In this document: positions 34,701-46,505 of the stretch, piece by piece
How positions within the stretch are numbered: position 1 is the first letter of the stretch
Layout of the letters: each line of letters begins with the position of its first letter
The notes under the pieces: generated by a model
What the model saw: only the letters and a program-made list of their open reading frames with translations
Databases searched by the model: none
What the model was told of the DNA's origin: nothing
From: Aralia elata
Lineage: Eukaryota > Streptophyta > Magnoliopsida > Apiales > Araliaceae
Length of the DNA: 64,000 nucleotides
Reading direction: 5' to 3'
NCBI GenBank assembly: GCA_034770075.1
Contig: JAVJAP010000352.1
Span: forward strand, 434,001 to 498,000
Program-made: the position numbers and the translations under genes

Positions 34701-36716
34701 ATCACCTCTTTCTTTGACAATTTGAAGGAACTAATAAATCAATAAGAAAGTCTCCTAAAATCATGACTTGTGTGAGATGTACACATCGTTTTGAACGCGA
34801 TAGTGATGGTATTACTCCTTTTGATGCTAATCAAATTAGAACGAAGTAATAGGACTCCTAATCATCTCTTTTTTGACAATTTGAATGAACTAATTAAATA
34901 ATAAGAAGGTCTCCTTAAATCAAGTCTCGTGTGAGATGTAAGCATCGTTTTGAACGCGATAGGGATGCGATTATTCCTTTTGATGCTAATCAAACTAGAA
35001 CGAAGTATCACCTCTTTCTTTGACAATTTGAAGGAACTAATAAATCAATAAGAAAGTCTCCTAAAATCATGACTTGTGTGAGATGTACACATCGTTTTGA
35101 ACGCGATAGTGATGAGATTGCTCCTTTTGATGCTAATCAAACTAGAACGAAGTAATAAGACTCCTAATCATCTCTTTCTTTGACAATTTGAAGGAACGAA
35201 TGAAACAATAAGAAGGTCTCCCTATATCATGACTTGTGTGAGATGTACACATCGTTTTGAACGCGATAATGATGGGATTGCTCCTTTTGATTCTAATCCA
35301 ACTAGAACGAAGTAATAGGACTCCTAATCATCTCTTTCTTTGACAATTTGAAGGAACGAATGAAACAATAAGAAGGTCTCCCTAAATCATGACTTGTGTG
35401 AGATGTACACATCGTTTTGAACGCGATAGTGATGGGATTGCTCCTTTTGATACTAATCCAACTAGAACAAAGTAATAGGACTCCTAATCACCTCTTTCTT
35501 TGACAATTTGAAGGAACGAATGAAACAATAAGAAGGACTCCGTAAATCATGACTTGTGTGAGATGTACACATCGTTTTGAACGCGATAGTGATGGTATTA
35601 CTCCTTCTAATGCTAATCAAACTAGAACGAAGTAATAGGACTCCTAATCACCTCTTTTTTGACAATTTGAAGGAACTAATTAAACAATAAGAAGGTCTCC
35701 TTAAATCAAGTCTCGTGTGAGATGTAAGCATCGTGTTGAACGCGATAGTGATGCGATTGTTCCTTTTGATGCTAATCAAACTAGAACGAAGTATCACCTC
35801 TTTCTTTGACAATTTGAAGGAACTAATAAAACAATAAGAAAGTCTCCTAAAATCACGACTTGTGTGAGATGTACACATCGTTTTGAATGCGATAGTGATG
35901 GGATTGCTCCTTTTGATGCTAATCAAACTAGAACGAAGTAATAGGACTCCTAATCACCTCTTTCTTTGACAATTTGAAAGAACGAATGAAACAATAAGAA
36001 GGTCTCCCTAAATCATGACTTCTGTGAGATGTATACATCGTTTTGAACGCGATAGTGATAGGATTGCTCCTTTTGATGCTAATCCAACTAGAACGAAGTA
36101 ATAGGACTGCTAATCATCTCTTTCTTTGACAATTTGAAGGAACTAATGAAACAATAAGAAGGTCTCCCTAAATCATAACTTGTGCGAGATGTACACATAT
36201 TTTTGAACGCAATAGTGATGAGATTGCTCCTTTTGATGCTAATCAAACTAGAACTAAGTAATAGTACTGACCTCTTTATTTTATAATTTGAAAGAACTAA
36301 TGAAACAATAATAAGGTCTCCCTAAATCATAACTTGTGCGAGATGTACACATCGTTTTGAACGCGATAGTGATCAGATTGATCTTTTTGACGCTAATGAA
36401 ACTAGAACGAACTAATAGGACTGCTAAACACCTCTTTCTTTGACAATTTGAAAGAAAGAATCAAACAATAAGAAGATCTCCCTAAATCAAGTCTCGTGTG
36501 AGATGTGAGCATCGATTTGAACGCGATAGTGATGTGATTGTTCCTTTTGATGCTAATCAAACTAGAACAAAGTATCACCTCTTTCTTTTTACAATTTGAA
36601 GGAACTAATAAAACAATAAGAAGTCTCCTAAAATCATGACTTATGAGAGATGTACACATCGTTTTGAACGCGATAGTGATGAGATTACTCTTTTTGATGC
36701 TAATCAAACTAAAATG
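22121..36716. repeat. Satellite array, block 1 (~92 monomers of ~160 bp)
   Basis: Tandem monomers of ~160 bp, with a short form of ~148 bp lacking part of the AATAGGACTCCTAATC segment. Landmarks are GTGTGAGATGTACACATCG, AACGCGATAGTGATG, TTTGACAATTTGAAGGAAC and AACAATAAGAAGGTCTCC. The short monomer, recognised by AAGTCTCGTGTGAGATGTAA, recurs about every 776-787 bases (near 22754, 23534, 24320, 25105, 25891, 26658), giving a five-monomer higher-order unit. Later the period is disturbed (intervals near 305, 620, 920, 1260 and 1415), showing insertions and deletions of whole monomers. Frames of 60-100 codons on the minus strand are chance products of the repeat. A SINE interrupts at 28682. Confidence 0.95.
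28682..28812 (-). mobile_element. SINE-like insertion with 36-base oligo(T) (poly(A) on minus strand)
   Basis: T36 at 28682-28717 followed by ~95 bp of non-satellite sequence. On the minus strand it reads GTGGTAAAACAACTACTC near the start and GGGGGATCCATTCC further in, weakly like pol III A and B boxes, then the A-tail. CATTCCTGCC-TTT-GGCAGGAATG (28741-28763) is a perfect 10-bp hairpin. The corresponding satellite segment near 31309 lacks the insert, giving the empty site. A direct duplication of only ACTT can be seen. Confidence 0.7.
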
Positions 36717-38539
36717 GAAAAGGATATGTACATTTCGTAGGGCTCCAAGTAGGGAAAGTTAGAGAGAGAAGGAAAGAAGCTCCTCCTTCTCTCTAGAACT
36801 TCTCCCCCCTTCCCGCCAATACCCTGGTCCTTTTGTCAGGGCAACTTCCTTCTGGACTGCAAGTCTCCTTTATCTTCTCTATTCCACCAATTCAGCCCAC
36901 CAATTCTTTCTGTCCTCTCTTTCACCTTAATTCCTCTGTTCGTTTTTGTGGTCTCTCCGATAGCCCAAATGACGAACTTCCCGAACAGCTGTTTTTGACC
37001 TATCTGTTGCCAAGTCCGAGGGCTAAGATGGTTGTGGTGCTTTCCGGTGAGCCTAGTAGGGGGTACCATTGGTGTTTTGGGCATGAAGCTTTGATCTGGT
37101 TTGGGGATTTTTTGTGGGTAGGTTCTGGTGGTCTTGGATCTTGAAGAGTTTGTCCTACTTTAGGTTTTGGTTTATTGGTCTCTTTCATTTAAATCTGTTT
37201 GCTTTAGTTCAAATGGATTTATTTGATTTTCTGCCGACCTTGTCGGTGTTTTTTCGTAGAAAATTAATTTTGTTTGCGTCAATCTCAAGATCTGGTTTTT
37301 GTATGATGTTTCTTGGTTCTGACTGTGTTGGATTTGGGCTAGGATCTGTCGGTTCCTCTACAGCTACATCAGGGCTAATTATGTTCTATCTGTGTTTGGC
37401 TGATTGGGTGTTTTCCTGAACTTCCCTTGATTCTGACCGTCCTTTACTCGGCCCACCCATTGCTGGGTTGAGTCTCCGTTTTGGTTGTTTGGGTTGTGGG
37501 TTTGCTGTGTTGCTGGGTTGGGTCCTCTCCTCCACCACATCCTCCACTCTACGCTTCTCTATTGCACCCATCTCACCTCCCCTTCTTACGGCCCACCCGT
37601 TCTTCGGATCTGATCTAGATGGGACTTGGGTTGATTCGGTTTCGATAGGGTTGTAGTCTGCTGGCTGTCCGTGGTGGTGTTGTTTGGATCTGGATTTTTG
37701 CGCGATTCTTGCTCATCCTTTTCTTAAATCAGATTTGTTTTGCTATTATTGGTTGCACCGTGTCCTCTTTGGGTCGCTGGGTTGCTGTCCTTTAATGTGT
37801 GTGCACTCAATTCAATTTTATGTTTTATTGTTTGCTATTTTTGATTTGTCCTTATTCAAGCTTGTTCTATTTATTTATCCTCCGCTTGGATTGTTGGGTC
37901 GGCATTTGTGCCGGTGACTGCTGTGAACCAGCTGCATTTCTGCAGTCTTCGGTCGCTGGGAAAATCGTTTTTGTTTTGGCCGTATTTTAAGATGCTTCTC
38001 GATGCTCTGTTTAATCAGTTTCCATCCATGGTGATCGATGGTTTGTTTGGGTATCTGATTTCCGGTGGGTTTTCGCCGGGTTCTTGGGGCCTTCGTCGGC
38101 GTGTTCTATACCTTGTGCTGTCCCCAAGTGGTTTTCATTATTACCAGTTGTTGGTGGGTTGTTGTGCCCACGTGGGCTGACCTTCTCATAACTGATGTTG
38201 GTGACTTTTGGGGGGTCCCACATGCTACCTTGTGATTTCAAATTTGAATGTTGTTATTGGGTTCATTTGGGCCCTCTGTTTTAGCCGCGTGGTCTGCCCA
38301 TCTGTTTGGCTCATTGTCTGTGGTTTTATGTAACTAAAATGTCTCCTTTGATAATTTAGTTGTTTCTATTTACGTAGCCTCGGGGTGTGAGGATATATGT
38401 ATTTAGGTTAGGTACTTAATTTCCTAGGCTTATTTAGGTGTTTTAGTCTTCTCGGGAGAAGAGGACTATGATGCGATCTTCACTGTAATATCTTTAGTTT
38501 ATTGCAATTTAATATACAAACAAATTTAGCAAACAAAAA
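36717..38539 (+). mobile_element. Non-coding LINE-like retroposon with poly(A) tail and 11-bp target duplication
   Basis: AAACTAAAATG at 36706-36716 and 38540-38550 flanks the insert, which ends in CAAACAAAAAAAA. The start carries the GGGCTCCAAG...AGAGAGAAGG...CTTCTCTCTAGAAC segment shared with 61717. The end (GTGTTTTAGTCTTCTCGGGA) is shared with the element at 58496. The body is T-rich on the sense strand with several GGCCCACCC modules and no reverse transcriptase. Short open frames are not conserved between copies. Probably a deletion derivative of a LINE (5' and 3' untranslated parts joined) or a separate non-autonomous retroposon. Confidence 0.75.
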
Positions 38540-38550
38540 AAACTAAAATG

Positions 38551-41104
38551 AAGTAATAGGACTTCTAATCACCTCTTTCTTTGACAATTTGAAGGAACAA
38601 ATGAAACAATAAGAAGGTCTCCATAAATCATGACTTGTGTGAGATGTACACATCGTTTTGAACTCGATAGTGATGGGATTGCACCTTTGGATGCTAATCC
38701 AACTAAAACGAAGTAATAGGACTCCTAATCACCTCTTTCTTTGACAATTTGAAAGAACAAATGAAACAGTAAGAAGGTCTCCCTAAATCATGACTTGTGT
38801 GAGATGTACACATCGTTTTGAACGCGATAGTGATGGGATTACTCCTTTTGATACTAATCAAACTAGAACGAAGTAATAGAACTGATCTCCTTATTTTATA
38901 ATTTGAAAGAACTAATGAAACAATAAGTAGGACTCCCAAAATCATAACTTGTGCGAGATGTACACTTCGTTTTGAACGCGATAATGATGAGATTGCTCTT
39001 TTTGACGCTAATCAAACTAGAACGAACTAATAGGACTGCTAATGACCTCTTTCTTTGACAATTTGAAGGAACGAATCAAACAATAAAAAGGTCTCCTGAA
39101 ATCATGACTTATGTGAGATGTACACATCATTTCGAACGCGATAGTGATGGTATTACACCTTTTGATGCTAATCAAACTAGAACGAAGTAATAGGACTCCT
39201 AATCATCTCTTTTTTGACAATTTGAAGGACTAATTAAACAATAAGAAAGTTTCCCTAAATCAAGTCTCGTGTGAGATGTAAGCATCGTTTTGAATGCGAT
39301 AGTGATGCGATTGCTCCTTTTGATGCTAATCAAACTAGAACGAAGTATCACCTCTTGCTTTGACAATTTGAAGGAACTAATAAAACAATAAGAAAGTTTC
39401 CTAAAATCATGACTTGTGTGAGCTGTACACATCGTTTTGAACGCGATACTAATGGGATTGCTACTTTTGATGCTAATCAAACTACAACGAAGTAATAGGA
39501 CTTCTAAGCACCTCTTTCTTTGACAATTTGAAGGAACGAATGAAACAATAAGATCTCCCTAAATCATGACTTATGTGAGATGTACACATTGTTTTGAACG
39601 CGATAGTGATAGGATTGCTCCATTTGATGTTAATCCAACTAGAACGAAGTAATAGGACTCCTAATCACATCTTTCTTTGACAATTTGAAGGAACGAATGA
39701 AACAATAAGGTCTCCGTAAATCATGCCTTGTTTGAGATGTACACACCGTTTTGAACGCGATAGTGATGGGATTGCTCTTTTTGATGCTAATCCTACTAGA
39801 ACGAAGAAATAGGACTCCTAATCACCTCTTTCTTTGACAATTTGATAGGATGATTGAAACAATAAGAAGGTCTCCCTAAATCATGACTTGTGTGAGATGT
39901 ACACATCGTTTTGAACGCAATAGTGATGGAATTACTCCTTTTGATGTTAATCAAACTAGAACGAAGTAATTGGACTAACCTCTTTATTTTACAATTTGAA
40001 AGAACTAATGAAACAATAAGAAGGTCTCCCTAAATCATAACTTGTGCGAGATGTACACATCGTTTTGAACGCGATAGTGATGGGAGTACTCTTTTTGACG
40101 CTAATCAAACTAGAACGAACTAATAGGATTGCTAAACACCTCTTTCTTTGACAATTTGAGGGAACAAATCAAACAATAAGAAGGTCTCCCTAAGTCATGA
40201 CTTGTGTGAGATGTACACATCGTTTCGAACGCGATAGTGATAGTATTACTCCTTTTAATGCTAATCAAACTAGAACAAAGTAATGGGACTCCTAATCACC
40301 TATTTTTTGACAATTTGAAGGAACTAATTAAACAATAAGAAGGTCTCCCTAAATCAAGTCTCGTGTGAGATGTAAGCATCGTTTTGAGCGCGATAGTGAT
40401 GTGATTGCTCCTTTTGATGCTAATCAAACTAGAACGAAGTATCACCTCTTTCTTTGATAATTTGAAGGAACTAATAAAACAATAAGAAAGTCTCCTAAAA
40501 TCATGACTTGTGTGAGATGTACACATCGTTTTGAACGCGATAGTGATGGGATTGCTACTTTTGATGCTAATCAAACTACAATGAAGTAATAGGACTCCTA
40601 ATCATCTCTTTCTTTGACAATTTGAAGGAACGAATGAAACAATAAGAAGGTCTCCCTAAATCATGACTTATGTGAGATGTACACATCGTTTTGAACGCGA
40701 TAATGATGGGATTGCTCCTTTTGATGCTAATCCAACTAGAACGAAGTAATATGACTCCTAATCACATCTTTCTTTGACAATTTAAAGGAACGAATGAAAC
40801 AATAAGGTCTCCGTAAATCATGACTTGTGTGAGATGTACGCATCGTTTTGAACGCGATAGTGATGTGATTGCTCCTTTTGATGCTAATCCAACTAGAACG
40901 AAGTAATAGGACTTCTAATCACCTCTTTCTTTGACAATTTGATAGAACGAATGAAACAATAAGAAGGTCTCCCTAAATCATGACTTGTGTGAGATGTACA
41001 CATCGTTTTGAACGCGATAGTGATGGGATTACTCCTTTTGATGCTAATCAAACTAGAACGAAGTAATAGGACTGACCTCTTTATTTTACAATTTGAAGGA
41101 ACTG
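38551..41104. repeat. Satellite array, block 2 (~16 monomers)
   Basis: Same monomers as block 1 and the direct continuation of it across the LINE-like insertion. Slightly more diverged; several monomers lack bases in the AACAATAAGAAGG stretch (e.g. 39549, 39707, 40802). Ends at 41104 within TTTGAAGGAACT. Confidence 0.93.
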
Positions 41105-41360
41105 GGGTTCTATTGTTAACTATGTACTCCATTTGCCATCCTCTAAGCTGAGGCGCTCTATTCTATCCCTTGGGCTGGCTGCAACTGTTTATTTCATTTG
41201 GAGAGAGCGGAATGCTAGATGCCATGGCGAGCCTTGTACACCTGTTGCTTGTCTGGGGCATAAAATTCTGCATGTTATTAAGTGCCGGCTCCACTCCTCT
41301 ATTAGGTTTAGAGTGCAGACCGCTAGATTTAGTCATTTGATGCTCACTAATATAGTTTAG
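41105..41360 (+). pseudogene. LINE reverse-transcriptase protein, C-terminal fragment
   Basis: A + strand frame reads SILSLGLAATVYFIWRERNA near 41156-41215 and ends at 41360. The AATVYFIWRERNAR block is characteristic of the C-terminal zinc-binding part of plant L1-type ORF2. Everything upstream (endonuclease, RT) is missing, as expected for a 5'-truncated copy. Its left end joins satellite directly. No clear poly(A) tail follows, so the fragment may have been rearranged. Confidence 0.65.
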
Positions 41361-42213
41361 CCGCTTCTTGAGTTTTTGTTTACTAGAATAAAGGAGTTTA
41401 TTCACATATGGAATAGGATTCCATGTTTCCTTAAAAAATAAAGATGTTTATTTTGATAAGGAATAGGATTCAACATATTTTATTTTCCAACAATTTTAAG
41501 TTAAAAATAAAGGTGTTTATTTTAAACTTGAAATTGGTTTCCATATTAATTAAAATAAAGGAGTTTATTTTGATTTGGAATTTGATTAAAAATAAAGGAG
41601 TTTATTTTTATTCAAAAAATTGGATAAATTAAAATAAAAGAGTTTATTTTGATTTGGAATATAATTAAAATAAAGAAGTTTATTTTAATTAAAATTGATT
41701 TCATGATAACTAATTAGAATTGGAATTGGATTCCACGATAACTAATTGGAGTTGAAATTGAATTTTATACTAACTAATATTGCCCATTAAATGATATCAA
41801 TGCATATATGGAATGATTTTATTATTCATGGGATGAATGTTATTTATTGATACATATAGAGATATGTATGATAATAAATAGGGATTGATTATGGACTATT
41901 GACCAATGTGTGATTGAATTTATTTTAGTGGATGCTTGAATGTATGAGTTTTTATAAATGGGGTCTGCGTACCTCGTCTTCTCTAATTTTTTCTTAATGT
42001 AAATTCTATCTCCCTCCTATGTACTTCCCCTTGACTGCTGATCAAGGTTTCTATTTATTGTAAATAGTTTTTGTAATAGGACTAGTTAGAATTAATTTTG
42101 AAGAATTGAAGACAAAGGAGCAAGGAGCGCTTGAAGACCCGTTTGTAATGGAGCCCGGGTTTAAATGTAATAGTTATATTTAAATTTAATTCTTGCACCC
42201 TAGGTTTGACCTT

Positions 42214-42243
42214 TTGGTTCACTTGGTGGCTCTAGTGAACCAA
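42214..42243. repeat. Perfect 10-bp inverted repeat with 10-base loop
   Basis: TTGGTTCACT (42214-42223) and AGTGAACCAA (42234-42243) around TGGTGGCTCT. Could fold in RNA of the upstream leader. Confidence 0.8.
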
Positions 42244-42526
42244 ACTAGAATAAAAGTCCATAATCAATCCGGGTAGAATATAGTATTTTATATGTGCATG
42301 CTTGCTATGTATATATTATATATTATACAACATGCTTCGCATGTTAAATAATATGACGCGTATTTTATATATATATGTGTGCATGCGCGCTAAACAAGAT
42401 GAGACAAATAATAACAAACCCCTCAAAGAAATCATATTAAGTCCTAAGCGTTCAAAGATATTTGGAATATCGAACGTCGCCTTCTAGCATGGTAAAACAA
42501 TAGAGTATTAAATATTTAATATGGGT

Positions 42527-42819
42527 TTGTTGTGTCACCACAAGGCAAGTATTAAAATATTTATGATGTTGCTTTATCACATTTGATGCTTATACATAGA
42601 CTGAACGATGCTGTTTTGTTGTGTCACCACAAGGACAGTGTTTTTCTTTCGAATATATGGAAGTGCTAGGATGGACTTAACTTGGATAATTTTGATTCGG
42701 ATGTGTCACCACTTGATCAAAATAATCTAAGAGGCAAAATACAAGGAGTTACATAGAGATGTAATTGACAATAGTTGTTTACCTATTTATTTATATATCG
42801 TTTGTTGTGTCACCACAAG
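42527..42819. repeat. Four dispersed hairpin repeats TTGTTGTGTCACCACAAG
   Basis: Exact copies at 42527-42544, 42616-42633 and 42802-42819, and a partial one at ~42700-42715 (GTGTCACCACTTG). The core TTGTG-TCAC-CACAA is a hairpin. Spacing is ~85-100 bases, in the leader before the copia gag start. Confidence 0.85.
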
Positions 42820-43026
42820 ACTATATACATCTAAAATGGGATCCTTAGTCTCACTAGCAAATCTTTAATTAGAATTGTCGAACTATATAATGAGGGTAAT
42901 ATAGTTTGATGAAAATAGTGGGAGACACCAATTTAAAATAAAGACCTAATTTATTTTGGTAATTAATTAAAAATGAATGTATGCTAAAATGTTGTTAAAT
43001 TACAAATTCATTTACAGAATTTTACG

Positions 43027-46000
43027 ATGTCTAATTCACTATCACTGCATAGCATATTAGATGCTAATTAACCGGACCGAATTACACGGACTAGTTAAGG
43101 AATTTGAGAATAGTTCTCAAGGCTGAAAAGTTATCTTATGTCCCTAATATACCTATCCCTGCAATGGTTGCAGACAATGCCTCGGAGGAAGAGATTGCTA
43201 CTTTTAGAAAGTGGCAAGATGATGCACAGTTGGCTCAATGCATCATGCTCGCATCCATGAGTAACGAGCTTCAGCGTCAGCATGAAACTATGGATGCTCC
43301 TACTGTACTCCGGCACCTTCAAGGAGTTGAAGGGTGAGGAAAGTAGGACTATTAGATATCAGATATCTAAGGAGCTCTTCCAATCTAGAATGACCGATGG
43401 CACTACAGTACAGACATATGTCCTAAAATGATCAATTTGATTGAACAATTGGGACAACTGGGTTTTAATGGATGGAGAGATGATCCAAGATTTGATCTTG
43501 CAATCACTTCCAGACTCTTTCTCACAAATTGTTGTGAATTTCCACATGAACAAGCTATATGTCAGCTTGCCTGAGTTGCTTAAACATGTTGAAAACTGTA
43601 AAGAGTCACTTTCCAACCAAGAAAGACCAAGTCTTACTGGTAGATGATTCTTCTAGGAAGCAGAAGAGGGCTAAAGGATCTTCTTAAAAGAAGAACAATT
43701 CAAAGAAGGTAAAAGGAAAGGCAAAAATAAAGGACAATAAGAACAAGACTGATGCAGATAGCAAAGGAGTTTGCTTCCACTGCAATAAGCCTGGATACTA
43801 GAATTAAAACTAGAGGGTAACCATAAGAAGCTTAATAAAGCTTCAGTTACAAATATGGGTTTGTTCATGATTGAAATAAATTTTTCTATAAGTCAAGGTT
43901 CTACTTGGGTATTGGATACCGGCTGTAGTTCTCATGTATGCAATCCAATGCAGAGACTAAGCAGAAGTAGAAAGCTAAACAAAGAATAAGTAATCTTACG
44001 CGTGGAGAATGAAGCAATGGTTGCTGCATTAACCGTAGGAACTTATAGTTTAGCATTGCCTACGGGTAAGTCTATTAAGTTAATAAGTTGTTATTATGTT
44101 CCAGTTCTCTTTAGAAACATTATTACTTCCGTTGTTGGACAAGGAAGGTTCTGGTATTATATTTAAGAACAATTGTTGTTCTATTTATAATGATAATGTT
44201 TTGTTTTGAAACTGGAAGATTACTTTGATAGACTTTGTATACTTGACTTACATGAAAATTATTTTGCAAATTGAACAAACTAATAAAAGAAAAGGAGATG
44301 GTCATTCAAAGAGTTGAATATGTGTATTTGATGAAATACAAGTCTGAATCATTTGAAATGTTCAAAGAATTCAGAAGTGAAACATATTGACAGAGTATTA
44401 AGATTCTTTGATCAGATCGAGGAAAGAATACTTGTACAATGAGCTTCTAGATCATCTCAAAATGGTATTTTCTCATAATGGACACTTCCTGATACGCAAT
44501 AATCGATTAGTGTATCTAAAAGGAGAAATTGTACCTTGTTGGACATGGTGCAGTTCATAATGATTTTTACCGACATTCTAGTATCCATCTGGGGTTATGC
44601 CCTAGAAACGGCTGCATATCTACAAAATAAGGTAACCTCAAAAATCTGGCCCCAAGACTCCATAAAAGTTATGGATAGGGAGGATTCCTAATCTTAAGTA
44701 TGTTAAGATAAGGGGTTGTCCAACTTATGTGAAAAGGTTTCAAAGATAAGTTTGGGACAAAATTTGACAAGTGCAGACTTGTGGGATATCCTAAAGTAAG
44801 TTTAGGGTATTATTACTATAATCCTACACGCTACCTTCTTAGATAAAGGTGTTTATCATTGAAGGAGCTAGTGGGAGGGTAATAGATCTTGAAGGAGTTC
44901 AAGAACCACAAAACATTTAAAGTCGAACCGAGGAACTTGTAGATAGACCTATTGTACCACAACCGAATCGTAAATCTGGAAAAGTACCGAAGATACCTGG
45001 GAGGTATGGATTCATCATAGAGGATGATGATGAGGTACGCATCATAGAGGATGATGATCCAGTTATATACGACGAGGCTATGAGTAGAAGACACTCAGAG
45101 AAATGGCAGATGGCCATGAAATCCGAAATGGACTCCATGTATGAGAACCAAGTATAGACTCTGGTTTACTCCACAAAAGGGCATAAGTACCTAGAGTGTG
45201 AATATGGGTCTTTAAGAGAAAGACTGGGGCAAATGGCAAGGTGGAGACCTATAAGACCAGACTTGTTTAAAAGGTTTTTCAAGTCAAGGAGTTGACTGTA
45301 ATAAAACCTTATTACCGGGTAATGCTCAAGTTCATTTGGATTTTGCTTGTGATTGCAGCTTATTACGAAATCTGGCAAAATGGATGTAAAGACGTCCTTC
45401 CTCAATGAAAACTTGAGGAGAATGTATGTGTGATACAGCCAGAGGAATTTGTTACAAAGGTTTAAGCAAATCGTGTTTTAAGCTACAATGATCCATTGAT
45501 GGATTGAAGCAAGCTTCTCAAAGATGGAACATTCATTTTGATGAGACAATCAAAAGAGTTTGATTTTATCAAAAATGAGAATGAACCTAGTGTGTACAAA
45601 AGGGTCAGCGGGAGCGCTGTGACATTCTTGGTAATATATGTTGATATACTACTGACAAGGAATAACACACCAATGCTACAATCAGTAAAGATAAAATTGT
45701 CTAAACATTCCTCCATGAATGACTTGGGAGGAGCATCTATAAATTGGGGATATAAATCTATATAGATAGATTTAAAAGGATGCTCGGCTTGACCCAATTA
45801 ATGTATATTCATTCGATGCTAAAGGCGTTTAGCATGGCAAACTCCAAGAGAGGTCTCATGATGATGAGCCATGGAGTGTATCTCTCTAAAATTGTCCCCA
45901 ATTGAAAGAGAGATCGCATGAGTTACTATCATGTATGTAATGAATATACTAGGCCTGATGTTGATCAGTCATATTCTGGAGAAGATCACTGTAAGACAGT

Positions 46001-46490
46001 GATAAACATCTTTAGGTACTTAACTTGTACTGAAGATGTGATCATGATTTATGGTAGGTCTGAATTAAAACTAGAGAGCTAAACAAACTCAAGTTTTTTC
46101 AGACTGACCAAGACGATAACAAATCCACTTTAACGTAAATCGTTACCTTGAAAGGTGGTGCAGTGAATTGGAAAAGTTCCAAACAGCAAAGAGTTCCTGG
46201 TTTAGTGACGCAGACAAAGTATATAGCTGTAAATGAAGCTACAAGTTGATTGTTTGGATGAAAAGTTCATCACGGAATTAGGAATAGTCCCCAAGTCTCA
46301 TCTTGGATTCAAACATGTGTTGTGGCACTTTCATTTGATTAGTGGAATCATTGAAAGAGGAGAAGTCACTATAGAGATAGTGGACTCTCAAGAACAACAT
46401 TGCATATCCATTTACTGAAGCTTTATCCAAACAGCAGGATGATCGTCACTTAGAGAAGAAGGGTATTAGATACCATGACGATTGGCTTTA
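43027..46490 (+). pseudogene. Ty1/copia gag-pol polyprotein, heavily broken
   Basis: Domain remnants are in copia order. Gag starts MSNSLSLHSILDAN at 43027 and is broken by stops and a frameshift before 43104 (RIVLKAEKLSYV). A zinc-knuckle remnant CFHCNKPGY is at 43772, its second half lost to a stop. Protease WVLDTGCSSHV (~43904) keeps the Asp-Thr-Gly. Integrase remnants follow (SDRGKEY near 44420, SIWGYALETAAYLQNKVTS near 44590). RT remnants include SEKWQMAMKSEMDSM (~45095) and VYKRVSGSA...VIYVD (~45590-45650), where the catalytic Asp pair is reduced to one. An RNase H remnant lies near 46210. Stops and shifts occur in every domain, so no protein can be made. Lineage within copia not assigned. 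Confidence 0.85.
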
Positions 46491-46505
46491 GTGCAAGTGG
46501 GAGAT
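46490..46505 (+). other. Copia polypurine tract
   Basis: GTGCAAGTGGGAGAT directly precedes the LTR start TGAAAGTAG; it is the usual form in copia elements. Confidence 0.75.

Larger units (their letters stand above)
41361..43026 (+). other. AT-rich region upstream of the copia gag: degenerate repeats and leader
   Basis: No gene. 41380-41700 holds about seven irregular copies of AATAAAGGAGTTTATTTTGA. 41700-41760 has two copies of a CA(T/C)GATAACTAATT segment. TTTATAAATGGGG (~41952) followed by a CT-rich stretch looks like a promoter start. 42214-42243 is a perfect inverted repeat. 42527-42819 has four hairpin repeats. The region sits where a 5' LTR and leader would be, but it does not resemble the 3' LTR at 46506, so the copia element has lost or exchanged its 5' LTR. 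Confidence 0.55.

Noticed and set aside
22694..36707. Repeated minus-strand open frames of 60-100 codons in the satellite (e.g. at 27690, 30321, 32511, 35648).
   Set aside because: They are the same monomer read in one frame and are lost wherever monomer order changes. Monomer lengths are not multiples of three. There is no start or codon-usage signal. Chance frames of a repeat.
36833..38180. Several open frames of 60-100 codons in the LINE-like element.
   Set aside because: Hydrophobic, T-rich translations on both strands, not conserved in the copies at 58496 or 61717.
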